Positions 19,946 to 27,302 of a stretch of 64,000 bases of DNA are shown piece after piece; the stretch's first letter is position 1, and every line of letters starts with the position of its first letter. The notes below the pieces were generated by a model. That model saw only the letters and a program-made list of their open reading frames with translations. It searched no databases and was not told where the DNA came from. This stretch comes from Roseateles amylovorans (GTDB lineage Bacteria; Pseudomonadota; Gammaproteobacteria; Burkholderiales; Burkholderiaceae_C): contig NZ_CP104562.2 in the NCBI RefSeq assembly GCF_025398155.2, positions 1,302,001-1,366,000 of the forward strand. The letters run 5' to 3'. Position numbers and translations under genes: made by a program.

Positions 19946-21739
19946 TCAGTTGATCATCACCAGACCGCCCTTGACGACGGTCTGGCCGGTGGAGTTGAGT
20001 TCGGCGCTGGCATTGCCCTTGGCGCTGAAGGCGATCTGGGCCTCGGACATGACGTTCATGCCGGCGCTCTTCACATCCGCCTTGGAACTCACTGAAATCT
20101 TGCCGACCGCGTCCAGCGTGATCGTGCCTTTGGCGGTGATCTCGATGTTCTTGGGGCTGTCGAGCACGATGCCCGAGGGGCTGAGCTCGACCTTGTTCTG
20201 GTTCTGGTCCTCCAGCAGGATGGACTTGTCCTTGTCGCTCAGGACGACCTTGTTCTTGCCGGGGGTGGTGATGGTGATGATCTTGTCGGCCTCGTTGAAT
20301 TCGATGCGCGACTTGCAGCGGGTCACGATGGCCTTGGTGTCGTTCTCGGCGGCGAAGGCATAGGGCGGGGTGAGCTTGCTGCTGTAGAGGCTGCCCAGCA
20401 CCACCGGGTGCGAGGGATCGTTGGCGAAGTAGCCCAGCACCACCTCGTCACCCACCTCCGGCAGGAAGAAGGCGCCGAAGGCATTGCTGGCGTGGAACTG
20501 CATCAGCCGCGCCCAGACGCCCTCGGTCTCGGCCCGCAACACCGGCACCTTGACCTGCACCCGGTGCTCGCCGGCCGGATCCGCATCGAGCTTCATCACC
20601 ACGCCGACCTGCAGGCCGTGCACGCCCGGCAGCAAGCCGGCGGCGGGCGTGGCGCTGACGTCGGGCCGGTCGGTGAACCAGTCGGGCGCCAGGCCGAAGT
20701 CGACCTCGGTGAACCAGTTGCCGTCGCCGATCTCATGGCGCACGCCGGTGACGAACAGCTTGCCGCTGAAGCGCGCGCCGCAGCCCTTGAGCTCCATCAC
20801 ACCGCCGACCACGGCCTTGGCGCTGCCCTGGAACTTCACCCGGCCGCGCACGCGGGCCAGGCCGGCCTTGACCTGAAGCGCCTTGGCCCATTGGGTGAGG
20901 GTGGCCTCGGTCTGCGGTGCGCCGGCCTGCAGCTGCAAGGCGTCCAGGCCGATGACCTCGGACAGCGTGGCCGAATCCAGGTCGCCCTGCACCGGCAGCG
21001 CGGCCGGATCGGCCGCCGTGCCCTCCAGCACGGCCTGGTTCTTCATGTCCCAGGAGAAGGCCTGCGCGCTGCCGTACTGGGTGCGGGCGTCGATGTCGCC
21101 GTCGAACTCGATCAGGTCATGGCCGTAGGTCACGCACAGCGCCGCCTCGCCGGCGGCGGTGGGGGTCTTGATCGACAGCGCGCCGTCCTGCGCCACCACC
21201 AGCATGCCGTTGGCGTCTGCGCGGGCGAGCATGAAGTCCCAGTCGCTGCAGTAGTGCTGGACCAGCTCGGTGTAGGTGGCGGTGGTGGCGTCGACGGTGG
21301 CTTCCAGGCCGTGGCCCTGGGCCAGGGTGGCGATGATGTCGCTGTCCTTCTGATCGACGAAGTTGGCATTGCGCCGGCCGACGGTCATCAGCACCGCCTT
21401 GTCCCGGCATTCGACGATCAGCCGCGCATCGTTGGCGCCGCTGACCTGGATGCCGTGCCGCACGACCAGCCCCTCGAACAGGGTCTCCTCCTGGTCCATG
21501 TAGCCCGCCTTGACGGTGATGGTGGTGCCGGGCTTGAAATGGGCGCTGTCGCTGAGCGGGAAGGTCTGTGCGGGCATGTCGCCGTCGGTCATCACCAGCC
21601 GGGCGGTGGGCACGGTGTTGACGGCGCGGCGGATGTTCACCGAGATGAGCTCGGCGGTTTCCGGCAGACGGTTGCCGTCGACCAGGATGCTGAGCCGGAC
21701 GACGCCGACGGCGTTCTCGATGGGGGAGGCAGCTGGCAT
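19946..21739 (-). CDS. VgrG-like spike protein (Afp8/Pvc8-like)
   Basis: 597 aa from the ATG at 21739 (MPAASPIENAV); an earlier in-frame ATG at 21865 would run back through most of the LysM domain of the previous gene. The N-terminal half is the gp27-like hub (LSILVDGNRLPETAELISV, FEGLVVRHGIQV, YCSDWDFMLARADANGML). The OB-fold follows (GVVMKLDADPAGEHRVQVKVP, FLPEVGDEVVLGYF), then a C-terminal beta-helix with short repeats (ILLEDQNQNKVELSPSGI). It forms the trimeric spike below the tube. No effector domain is fused at the C-terminus. Confidence 0.94.
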   Translation of the reverse strand: MPAASPIENAVGVVRLSILVDGNRLPETAELISVNIRRAVNTVPTARLVMTDGDMPAQTFPLSDSAHFKPGTTITVKAGYMDQEETLFEGLVVRHGIQVSGANDARLIVECRDKAVLMTVGRRNANFVDQKDSDIIATLAQGHGLEATVDATTATYTELVQHYCSDWDFMLARADANGMLVVAQDGALSIKTPTAAGEAALCVTYGHDLIEFDGDIDARTQYGSAQAFSWDMKNQAVLEGTAADPAALPVQGDLDSATLSEVIGLDALQLQAGAPQTEATLTQWAKALQVKAGLARVRGRVKFQGSAKAVVGGVMELKGCGARFSGKLFVTGVRHEIGDGNWFTEVDFGLAPDWFTDRPDVSATPAAGLLPGVHGLQVGVVMKLDADPAGEHRVQVKVPVLRAETEGVWARLMQFHASNAFGAFFLPEVGDEVVLGYFANDPSHPVVLGSLYSSKLTPPYAFAAENDTKAIVTRCKSRIEFNEADKIITITTPGKNKVVLSDKDKSILLEDQNQNKVELSPSGIVLDSPKNIEITAKGTITLDAVGKISVSSKADVKSAGMNVMSEAQIAFSAKGNASAELNSTGQTVVKGGLVMIN

Positions 21740-21747
21740 GGGATGTC

Positions 21748-22443
21748 CTAGGCGCGTGCCGGGAAGAGGATTTCCTGGCCGGGCTTGAGTTCCCGGGTCT
21801 CGACCATGTTGTTGTGGCGGGCCACCTGCTCGGCCATGTCGGGGTCGCCATAGACCGCCTCGCACATGGTGCGCAGCGAGTCGCCTTCCTTGGCGGTCTG
21901 GCGCTTGGACAGTTCCGACGAGGATGAGCGGCTGGTGATGCGCTGTTCCTCGGACTTGCTCATCGCGCCGACGAAGCTGACATCCACCTTCGCCCGCAGC
22001 GGATCACCGCTGGGCTTGAACAGCGTGTAATGGGCGCTGAGGCTCTTGAGCCGGCCGAAGAAGATCAGGGTGCCCCACAGCACCCGCACATAGGGCGGTT
22101 CGGCCTTGAGCTCGACATAGTCGTAGACCACCTTGCTCAGCTGCAGCAGCTGTTCCTTGACGTCCAGCGACTGGCCGGTGGCCGCGGGCACGATGCCGGT
22201 GCCGTCGAGGATGAAGCTGAAGCTCACCTCTTCGTCGCCAAGGGCGGAGAACTTCGGCTCGGTGCCGGCGCCGCCCTGTTGTTTGGTGGTGTCGTAGCCG
22301 ATGCTGAAGTTGTGCTTGAAGTCCGCCGGATTGATCTGGGTCAGGAAGGTGGTGTCGCTGTCGAGCTTGACCGTCCCGTCCTTGTTCAGCGAATAGCGGG
22401 TGAGCAGCAGGCGGGTGAGTTCGCCATCGGCATTGCTGGGCAT
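21748..22443 (-). CDS. CIS tube-initiator protein with LysM domain (Afp7/Pvc7-like)
   Basis: 231 aa. The N-terminal ~160 residues resemble CIS tube-type proteins (FLTQINPADFKHNFSIGYD, EVSFSFILDGTG). The C-terminus is a LysM domain (about 185-231: TAKEGDSLRTMCEAVYGDP ... ELKPGQEILFP). In Afp/PVC this protein joins the hub of the spike to the first inner-tube ring. It begins one base after the stop of the small DUF5908 gene and ends 8 bases before the spike gene. Confidence 0.93.
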   Translation of the reverse strand: MPSNADGELTRLLLTRYSLNKDGTVKLDSDTTFLTQINPADFKHNFSIGYDTTKQQGGAGTEPKFSALGDEEVSFSFILDGTGIVPAATGQSLDVKEQLLQLSKVVYDYVELKAEPPYVRVLWGTLIFFGRLKSLSAHYTLFKPSGDPLRAKVDVSFVGAMSKSEEQRITSRSSSSELSKRQTAKEGDSLRTMCEAVYGDPDMAEQVARHNNMVETRELKPGQEILFPARA

Positions 22444-22444
22444 G

Positions 22445-22618
22445 TCAACGCTCCCGCTGGGCGCGCAGCCGTTCGGCCAGCCAGGTCTTGCACTCGGCGA
22501 GCACCTGCTCCCGCAGGCGCTGCAGGTCGCGCGCAGCGACCGACGGCCGCGGCGCGTCGGTGGCGGCGGCCGGGGTGACCTGGGTGCGGATCAGCAGTTG
22601 TCGGACTTCGATGCTCAT
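22445..22618 (-). CDS. DUF5908-type small eCIS protein (Afp6-like)
   Basis: 57 aa, read directly from the minus strand: it starts MSIEVRQLLIRTQVTP, has a helical middle (LQRLREQVLAECKTWLAE) and ends RAQRER. The N-terminal pattern M-x-I-E-V/I-R-x-L-x-I-x-x-x-V is that of DUF5908 proteins, which sit at exactly this point (Afp6) in Afp/PVC-like loci. It fills the gap between the second tube gene and the LysM tube gene, with 12 bases before it and 1 base after it. A role in tube or baseplate assembly is likely but not shown. Confidence 0.85.
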   Translation of the reverse strand: MSIEVRQLLIRTQVTPAAATDAPRPSVAARDLQRLREQVLAECKTWLAERLRAQRER

Positions 22619-22630
22619 GTTCTTCGTCTC

Positions 22631-23155
22631 TCAGACGACGCGTTTCCAGCCGCCATGGACCAGTTCGATGCGCTCCAGCGCCAGCTTGTTGCCGGTGGAC
22701 TCCAGGCCGTCCACCTCCCACTTGACCGGGAAGGCGTCGGTGAAGGCCCAGATGCGCAGCGGCTGGCCTTCGCGGTCCATCAGGCGCACGGTGAGCGGCT
22801 GGGTCTCGATCCGCTTGGCCAGTGCGCCCTCCAGCACGTTCTTGCACCACTGGACCAGCGGGCTCTTGAGTTCCGCGACGCCGCGCTTGAGCGTCAGACG
22901 CGGGTACTTCACCGGCTTGGGGAGTTGATGGACCGATTCGTTGCGGCCGCCCTCGACCACGGTTTCGATGTCCATCTCCACCGACAGGCCGCCGACCTCC
23001 TGGAAGGAGGCCTCGATGTCGCGGGCGTTGGTCTTGCCGATGGCCACCGCGAAATAGAAGGCGTAGGGATAGGTCACCGGCTGGGTGAGCGGGCTCTCCC
23101 GCTTGCGGCCGGTGCTGCCTGTCTGCGTCTGCTGTTGCGCGGTGGTGGCCATCAC
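22631..23155 (-). CDS. inner-tube protein 2 (phage tail protein, Afp5/Pvc5-like)
   Basis: 174 aa. YAFYFAVAIGKTNARDIEASFQEVGGL followed by PVKYPRLTLKRGV and LMDREGQPLRIWAFTDAFPVKW is the conserved core of the T4 gp19-like tube family. It is a paralogue of the gene just upstream, which it overlaps by 4 bases (ATGA). In Afp/PVC the Afp5-type protein forms the first tube layer nearest the baseplate, while Afp1 builds the long tube; that assignment here is by gene order. Confidence 0.92.
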   Translation of the reverse strand: MMATTAQQQTQTGSTGRKRESPLTQPVTYPYAFYFAVAIGKTNARDIEASFQEVGGLSVEMDIETVVEGGRNESVHQLPKPVKYPRLTLKRGVAELKSPLVQWCKNVLEGALAKRIETQPLTVRLMDREGQPLRIWAFTDAFPVKWEVDGLESTGNKLALERIELVHGGWKRVV

Positions 23156-23610
23156 TTGTTCTCGATCTTCAGACCTTCGTGAGCGATCACGATGGTTTCG
23201 ACCGCGACCTCATTGCCCTGGGACTTGAGGTCGGTGCCGGTCACCTTGGTCGGCCAGGCATTGGTCAGCGTCCACACCATGGTGGGGTTGCCTTCCTCGT
23301 CCAGCAGGCTGATGGTGATCGGCTTGCGCTTGACCACGTTCATCTTGATTTCGGTGAACCAGTCCCAGAACTTGTTGTCGCTCTTGAAGACGCCCTTCTT
23401 CATGGTGACGTCGCTGAACTTCTTCAGGCCCGGCATCTTCATCACCGAGAACTCGGGACTGTTGCCGTGCCGGTATTCGATCGGCTGGGCCTCGGCATCG
23501 AGGCCGGAGACTTCCTGAAAGGACATTTCCGCCGAATCCCACTTCACCTGGAAGCGAAATTTGGGGAGCGGCCACACTGTGGTCGATTGGGTTGAGCCGT
23601 CGTCTGCCAT
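23152..23610 (-). CDS. inner-tube protein 1 (phage tail protein, Afp1/Pvc1-like)
   Basis: 152 aa from the ATG at 23610 (MADDGSTQST), which has GGAGG about 8 bases upstream; a longer start at 23640 lacks this. The tube-family core is clear: FRFQVKWDSAEMSFQEVSGL, MKMPGLKKFSDVTMKKGVF, LLDEEGNPTMVWTLTNAWP. It should stack into the hexameric rings of the long inner tube. About 165 bases separate it from the sheath gene upstream, with a short GAATGAATC-type repeat (23684-23712) in the gap, so it may have its own translation or processing signals. Confidence 0.93.
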   Translation of the reverse strand: MADDGSTQSTTVWPLPKFRFQVKWDSAEMSFQEVSGLDAEAQPIEYRHGNSPEFSVMKMPGLKKFSDVTMKKGVFKSDNKFWDWFTEIKMNVVKRKPITISLLDEEGNPTMVWTLTNAWPTKVTGTDLKSQGNEVAVETIVIAHEGLKIENK

Positions 23611-23777
23611 TGCCTGCCTCCGCAAGGTTGATGGATGCACCGCGGTCCGGTCGATCGCTCACGATCGGGGACGGATCCGGGGATCAATGAATGAATCGAA
23701 TGAATCGAATGAAGGGATGGATGCGTGAATGACGCGGCGGTGGCGGCGGGTCGGGGCGACCCGCCTCACCGGCGCGA

Positions 23778-25397
23778 TCAGGACTTCTGCATCTGCTGCT
23801 GGAAGGTGATCTCGATGAATTCCGCCGGACGGCTGATGGCCACCATCACGCTCACCCGCAGGATGCCTTCGAGGATGTCCTCGGGCGTCATGGTCTCGCC
23901 CAGGCCCACATAGACGCTGAACGCGTCCTCCGGCACCGCGCCGGCCAGGCCGCCGCGCTTCCAGATGCTGGTCAGGAAGTTGGAGATCATGCTTTTGATG
24001 GTCACCCAGGTGTTGGCCACATTCGGCTCGAACACCAGTGCCTTGGCGGCCAGGCGGCAGGACTCCTCCAGCATGATCATGGTGCGGCGCACATTGACAT
24101 AGCGCCAGTCCAGGCTGTTGCCGTCCAGGGTCCGAGCGCCCCAGACCAGCACGCCTTCACCGATGAAGCTGCGGATCGCGTTGATCGACTTGCCCTGGGT
24201 GGTGACGTTGAGGTCTTCCTGGTCTTCATGCGAGATGCTGACCGCCGGCGACACCACGCCGTTCATGCTCACATTGGCCGGGGCCTTCCACACGCCGCGG
24301 GTGTTGTCGACCATGGTGTAGATGCCGGCCATGGCGGGCGAGGGCGGCAGCAGATTGAGCTTGTTCTTGGACTCGGTCATGAGCGTGCCGTAGAGCCCGC
24401 TCATCGAGACCAGGCTCTTGTGCAGCAGCGCCTTGTGGGTCTCGACCGCGACCTTGATCGCATCCGGCGCGGTCAGCTTGCGCTTGTCGTCGTCGGACTT
24501 GTCGGACTTGTTGATCTCGTCGGTGATGGCCGCCGCCCACTGGTCGTCGGTCTTGGCCACATCCTGCACCGCCTGCCATTGCTGGCGCAGGCGCGGCGGG
24601 GCGGTGTCGTCGAGCTTGTCCGGCAGCTTGAGCTCCTGGCTGAGCAGGGTCACCAGCAGGTCGGGATTGGCGATGTGGGTGTAGTCCAGGTCCTTGTCCT
24701 GGACGATGGTGGTGTTCACCCACGGGTAGTAGGCGGTGGCGAAGTCCAGGTAGTTCACGCCCAGCGCGCCGCGGAAGGCCTCGATCGGATCGCCGGCGGG
24801 GTCCTGGCGGTCGCGGTCGCCGCCCCAGACGTCCAGGATGGCGACGCGGCTGCGCATGCGGCCGCCGCAGTGCTGCAGCATGGCCTGCTGCACCGAGATG
24901 CAGTTCTTCTCATCGAGCAGCACCGCATCCGGGATGACCAGCATCGTCGGTTCCTGCTCCTTGACCAGGGTGTCGATGCCGGCCATGAGCCGGTCCGATT
25001 CCACCGCGCCGTTGAAGTCGCCGACCGACACGACATAGCAGGGGCCGCCGCCGTTCTGGAAGAAATGCAGCATGCCGTAATAGAGCAGGAACTTGCCGCC
25101 GTCCTTGCCGTCGGCCTGGGTCAGCAGATAGTCCTTGCCCTGCGCGCCAAAGGCGGCCTGCGCATGCGGGTCGGTCTTCTCGGCAATGGTGAGCTTGGCG
25201 TCCGGGCCCAAGCCGAAATAGTGGTGGAACTCGGCCATCGAGCTGATGCGCCAGGGGCGCATCGACAGCGATTTGCCGGCGTTGTCGGCCCGACGGGTGT
25301 AGCCGACGAAGGCTGGCACCGCGGTGGCCACTTCCACAACCGAGTTGGGAAAGGCGTTTTTCTCAACGATATAGACACCGGGTGTCTTCATAGCCAT
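23778..25397 (-). CDS. contractile tail sheath protein (Afp2-4/Pvc2-like)
   Basis: 539 aa. The N-terminus MAMKTPGVYIVEKNAFP is the signature of phage-type sheath proteins, and the C-terminal ~140 residues (GVLVWGARTLDGNSLDWRYVNVRRT ... FLTSIWKRGGLAG) are the sheath core that contacts the tube. AGGAGG lies 6 bases before the ATG at 25397. This locus has a single sheath gene, whereas afp and pvc loci carry three. The sheath wraps the tube and drives contraction. Confidence 0.96.
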   Translation of the reverse strand: MAMKTPGVYIVEKNAFPNSVVEVATAVPAFVGYTRRADNAGKSLSMRPWRISSMAEFHHYFGLGPDAKLTIAEKTDPHAQAAFGAQGKDYLLTQADGKDGGKFLLYYGMLHFFQNGGGPCYVVSVGDFNGAVESDRLMAGIDTLVKEQEPTMLVIPDAVLLDEKNCISVQQAMLQHCGGRMRSRVAILDVWGGDRDRQDPAGDPIEAFRGALGVNYLDFATAYYPWVNTTIVQDKDLDYTHIANPDLLVTLLSQELKLPDKLDDTAPPRLRQQWQAVQDVAKTDDQWAAAITDEINKSDKSDDDKRKLTAPDAIKVAVETHKALLHKSLVSMSGLYGTLMTESKNKLNLLPPSPAMAGIYTMVDNTRGVWKAPANVSMNGVVSPAVSISHEDQEDLNVTTQGKSINAIRSFIGEGVLVWGARTLDGNSLDWRYVNVRRTMIMLEESCRLAAKALVFEPNVANTWVTIKSMISNFLTSIWKRGGLAGAVPEDAFSVYVGLGETMTPEDILEGILRVSVMVAISRPAEFIEITFQQQMQKS

Positions 25398-25426
25398 GGC
25401 GGCCTCCTCTGCGGGTTACTGCGGGG

Positions 25427-26254
25427 TTATCGATGGACATGGATTTCGGAGATCAGCGTGGGAACGCCATCGATCTCCTCTCGGCCGAGCTGCAGCGCGG
25501 CGGCGACCGGCAGGCGCTTGATGAGCACCTTGGGGCCGGCGCCGTTGCGGCAGCGCAGTTGGAAGCGCGACGAGGCGCGCTGTGCCAGCGCGATCGGCTC
25601 GCGCGAGCGCACCGCGAGCATCGGCCGGCCGTCGTCCAGACGGTCGTCCTGCGGCGCAGTGAATGCGGTGGTGCCGGCCAGGTCGATGACCTCCAGCGCG
25701 GTTTCGGCCCATTCGCCGAACAGGCAGTACTTCCAGACCGTCGCCCGCGCGGCCAGTGACCAGCGCAGTTGCAGCGGCGCCGGTGCCGCCAAGGTCTGCA
25801 GCGGCAGCGACAGCAAGGCGAACGGCGGACGCAGGCGCGCCGCGCCGTGCAGCGACGGCGCCACGCGGGGATCGTTCAGGGCCACCGGCCGGGCGCTCAA
25901 CTGCAGGTGGCGCGCGGCGTCGGCGTCGTCCGGGGTGGCGGTGCCGGCGTCCAGCAGCAGCAGTTCGCCGGGGCGCTGGGCGGTGTCGTCGGTGTAGTAG
26001 GCGAACGCGCTGTCGGTGCCGTAGACCTGCCAGGTCAGCGGGACGCCGTCGGGGTCCTCGCACAGGTACTGACGGGAGCTGTCGCCGGCGCCCAGGATCA
26101 GCAGCGTGGCGCCGTCCTCACGGACGATGGTGTCGGCGCGGCGCAGTCGGTCGGCGGTGTCCGGGGTGGGCACGAAGCGCAGGCCGCGGCAGCGGCCGTC
26201 GGCGAAGTAGCCGTGCGCCACATCGATCCGCAGCAGGGTGACATAGGGGCCCAT
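25427..26254 (-). CDS. unknown eCIS-locus protein between cap and sheath genes
   Basis: 275 aa, no family recognised. It starts MGPYVTLLRIDVAHGYF, has an internal RLRRADTIVREDGATLLIL segment, and ends in FQLRCRNGAGPKVLIKRLP. It is beta-rich with no signal peptide or membrane segment. Only 3 bases separate it from the DUF4255 gene before it, and 29 from the sheath gene after it, so it belongs to the operon. It could be a sheath or cap cofactor, a chaperone or cargo; nothing in the sequence decides this. Confidence 0.75.
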   Translation of the reverse strand: MGPYVTLLRIDVAHGYFADGRCRGLRFVPTPDTADRLRRADTIVREDGATLLILGAGDSSRQYLCEDPDGVPLTWQVYGTDSAFAYYTDDTAQRPGELLLLDAGTATPDDADAARHLQLSARPVALNDPRVAPSLHGAARLRPPFALLSLPLQTLAAPAPLQLRWSLAARATVWKYCLFGEWAETALEVIDLAGTTAFTAPQDDRLDDGRPMLAVRSREPIALAQRASSRFQLRCRNGAGPKVLIKRLPVAAALQLGREEIDGVPTLISEIHVHR

Positions 26255-26257
26255 GGC

Positions 26258-26827
26258 TCAGGTCCTCACCGAGGTCAGCGGCTCGCGGACCGTGCTGAGC
26301 TGGCCTTCGCTCTGGCCGGCGTCGATGCTCACCATGCGCATGCGGTACAGCACCGAGGGCAGGTAGCGGCCGCCCAGGATGCCCCAGAGGTTGGCCAGGT
26401 CGCCGGTGGGCAGGTTCTCGATGTCGAGGGCCAGGCGGTCGATGCGGCCGTCCAGTTCCGGCGTGTTCTGATGGTTGAACACCGGGCGGGACTGGAAGAA
26501 CGAGATGGTGCTGGCGATCAGCTTCAGCGCTTCCGGATAGGTGCTGCCGCCGAAGTTGGCGGCGAACATCAGCATCAGGTTGAGGTTCACCGGCGGTTGC
26601 GAGACGGTGAGGCGGCCGGTGCCGAGCGGCCGCGGGCCGGAACCCGGCACGGTGTCGCGTTCGATGTTGACCAGGAAGACCGCAATGCGGTTGGCCGACT
26701 GGGCCGCCGGCCCGCCGTCCTGCTCATGCAGGCTGGACACCACCACCAGGTCCTCGGCCACCTGATAGCTGCGGCGCAGCGCCAGGTTCAGCTGGTTGGC
26801 GATCTGGACGATGGCGGCGTCGATCAT
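26258..26827 (-). CDS. DUF4255 protein, eCIS tube terminator/cap (Afp16/Pvc16-like)
   Basis: 189 aa. MIDAAIVQIANQLNLALRRSY, then NRIAVFLVNIERDT, NLNLMLMFAANFGG and YPEALKLIASTISFFQSRPVF, make a full DUF4255 (Pvc16 N-terminal) domain. Afp16/Pvc16 ends tube and sheath growth at the distal end. It is the first gene of the operon, so the eCIS promoter must lie in the gap above it. Confidence 0.93.
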   Translation of the reverse strand: MIDAAIVQIANQLNLALRRSYQVAEDLVVVSSLHEQDGGPAAQSANRIAVFLVNIERDTVPGSGPRPLGTGRLTVSQPPVNLNLMLMFAANFGGSTYPEALKLIASTISFFQSRPVFNHQNTPELDGRIDRLALDIENLPTGDLANLWGILGGRYLPSVLYRMRMVSIDAGQSEGQLSTVREPLTSVRT

Positions 26828-27302
26828 GGTGGTGGGCGGGCGGTCGGGCGCGGGTGAGGCAACAAGGGGAGGGAGGCGCTGGCGGCAGCGGTCGTCACAC
26901 GGAGGACAGGCGGCTGGCAGGCGATGTCGGAACGATAGGTGGGGCGCTCGGCTTCACCCATCGGACGAAAGCTGAGCTTGGCCTTCCGCATTGCTGAGGG
27001 TTTGAGAGCGGACGCCCACCGACCTGACGTCAGCCGGCCCGGCGCCTGGGCGGGCGATCGGGGATGAGGTCCGGCGGTCGATCCACGACGTGTGCGAACA
27101 GCGCTGCGGATCCAGATCGTTCATCGGCCGCGGCGCGACGTCCGTGGCCGCTGCAGGTGGGGCCGCGTCGCATGTCGTTTCCGCAAAGTTGGCGAGAGCG
27201 CGGTGAGCGTCTGACGCATGACGATGGACGCCGTCACGCCAGACTCCTAGACTGCGTGCCTCGCTGACGCGACAGGCGTCGGCCCGGAGGGAGAGAACAA
27301 GA
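26828..27302. promoter_or_regulatory. divergent intergenic region, eCIS operon / nSTAND regulator
   Basis: 475 bases without a gene between the first eCIS gene (minus) and the winged-helix/nSTAND regulator (plus). It must hold the promoters of both units. I see no clear sigma-70 boxes. The stretch is somewhat less strictly coding-like than its surroundings, and short frames in it look like shadows. It is the natural place to look for a binding site of the divergent regulator. Confidence 0.45.

Noticed and set aside
5240..26827. Reading the locus as a type VI secretion system or a contractile prophage
   Set aside because: No TssB/TssC pair, no TssJLM membrane complex and no ClpV; also no capsid, terminase, integrase or lysis genes. 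DUF4255, DUF5908, LysM tube and Afp15-type ATPase mark an eCIS.
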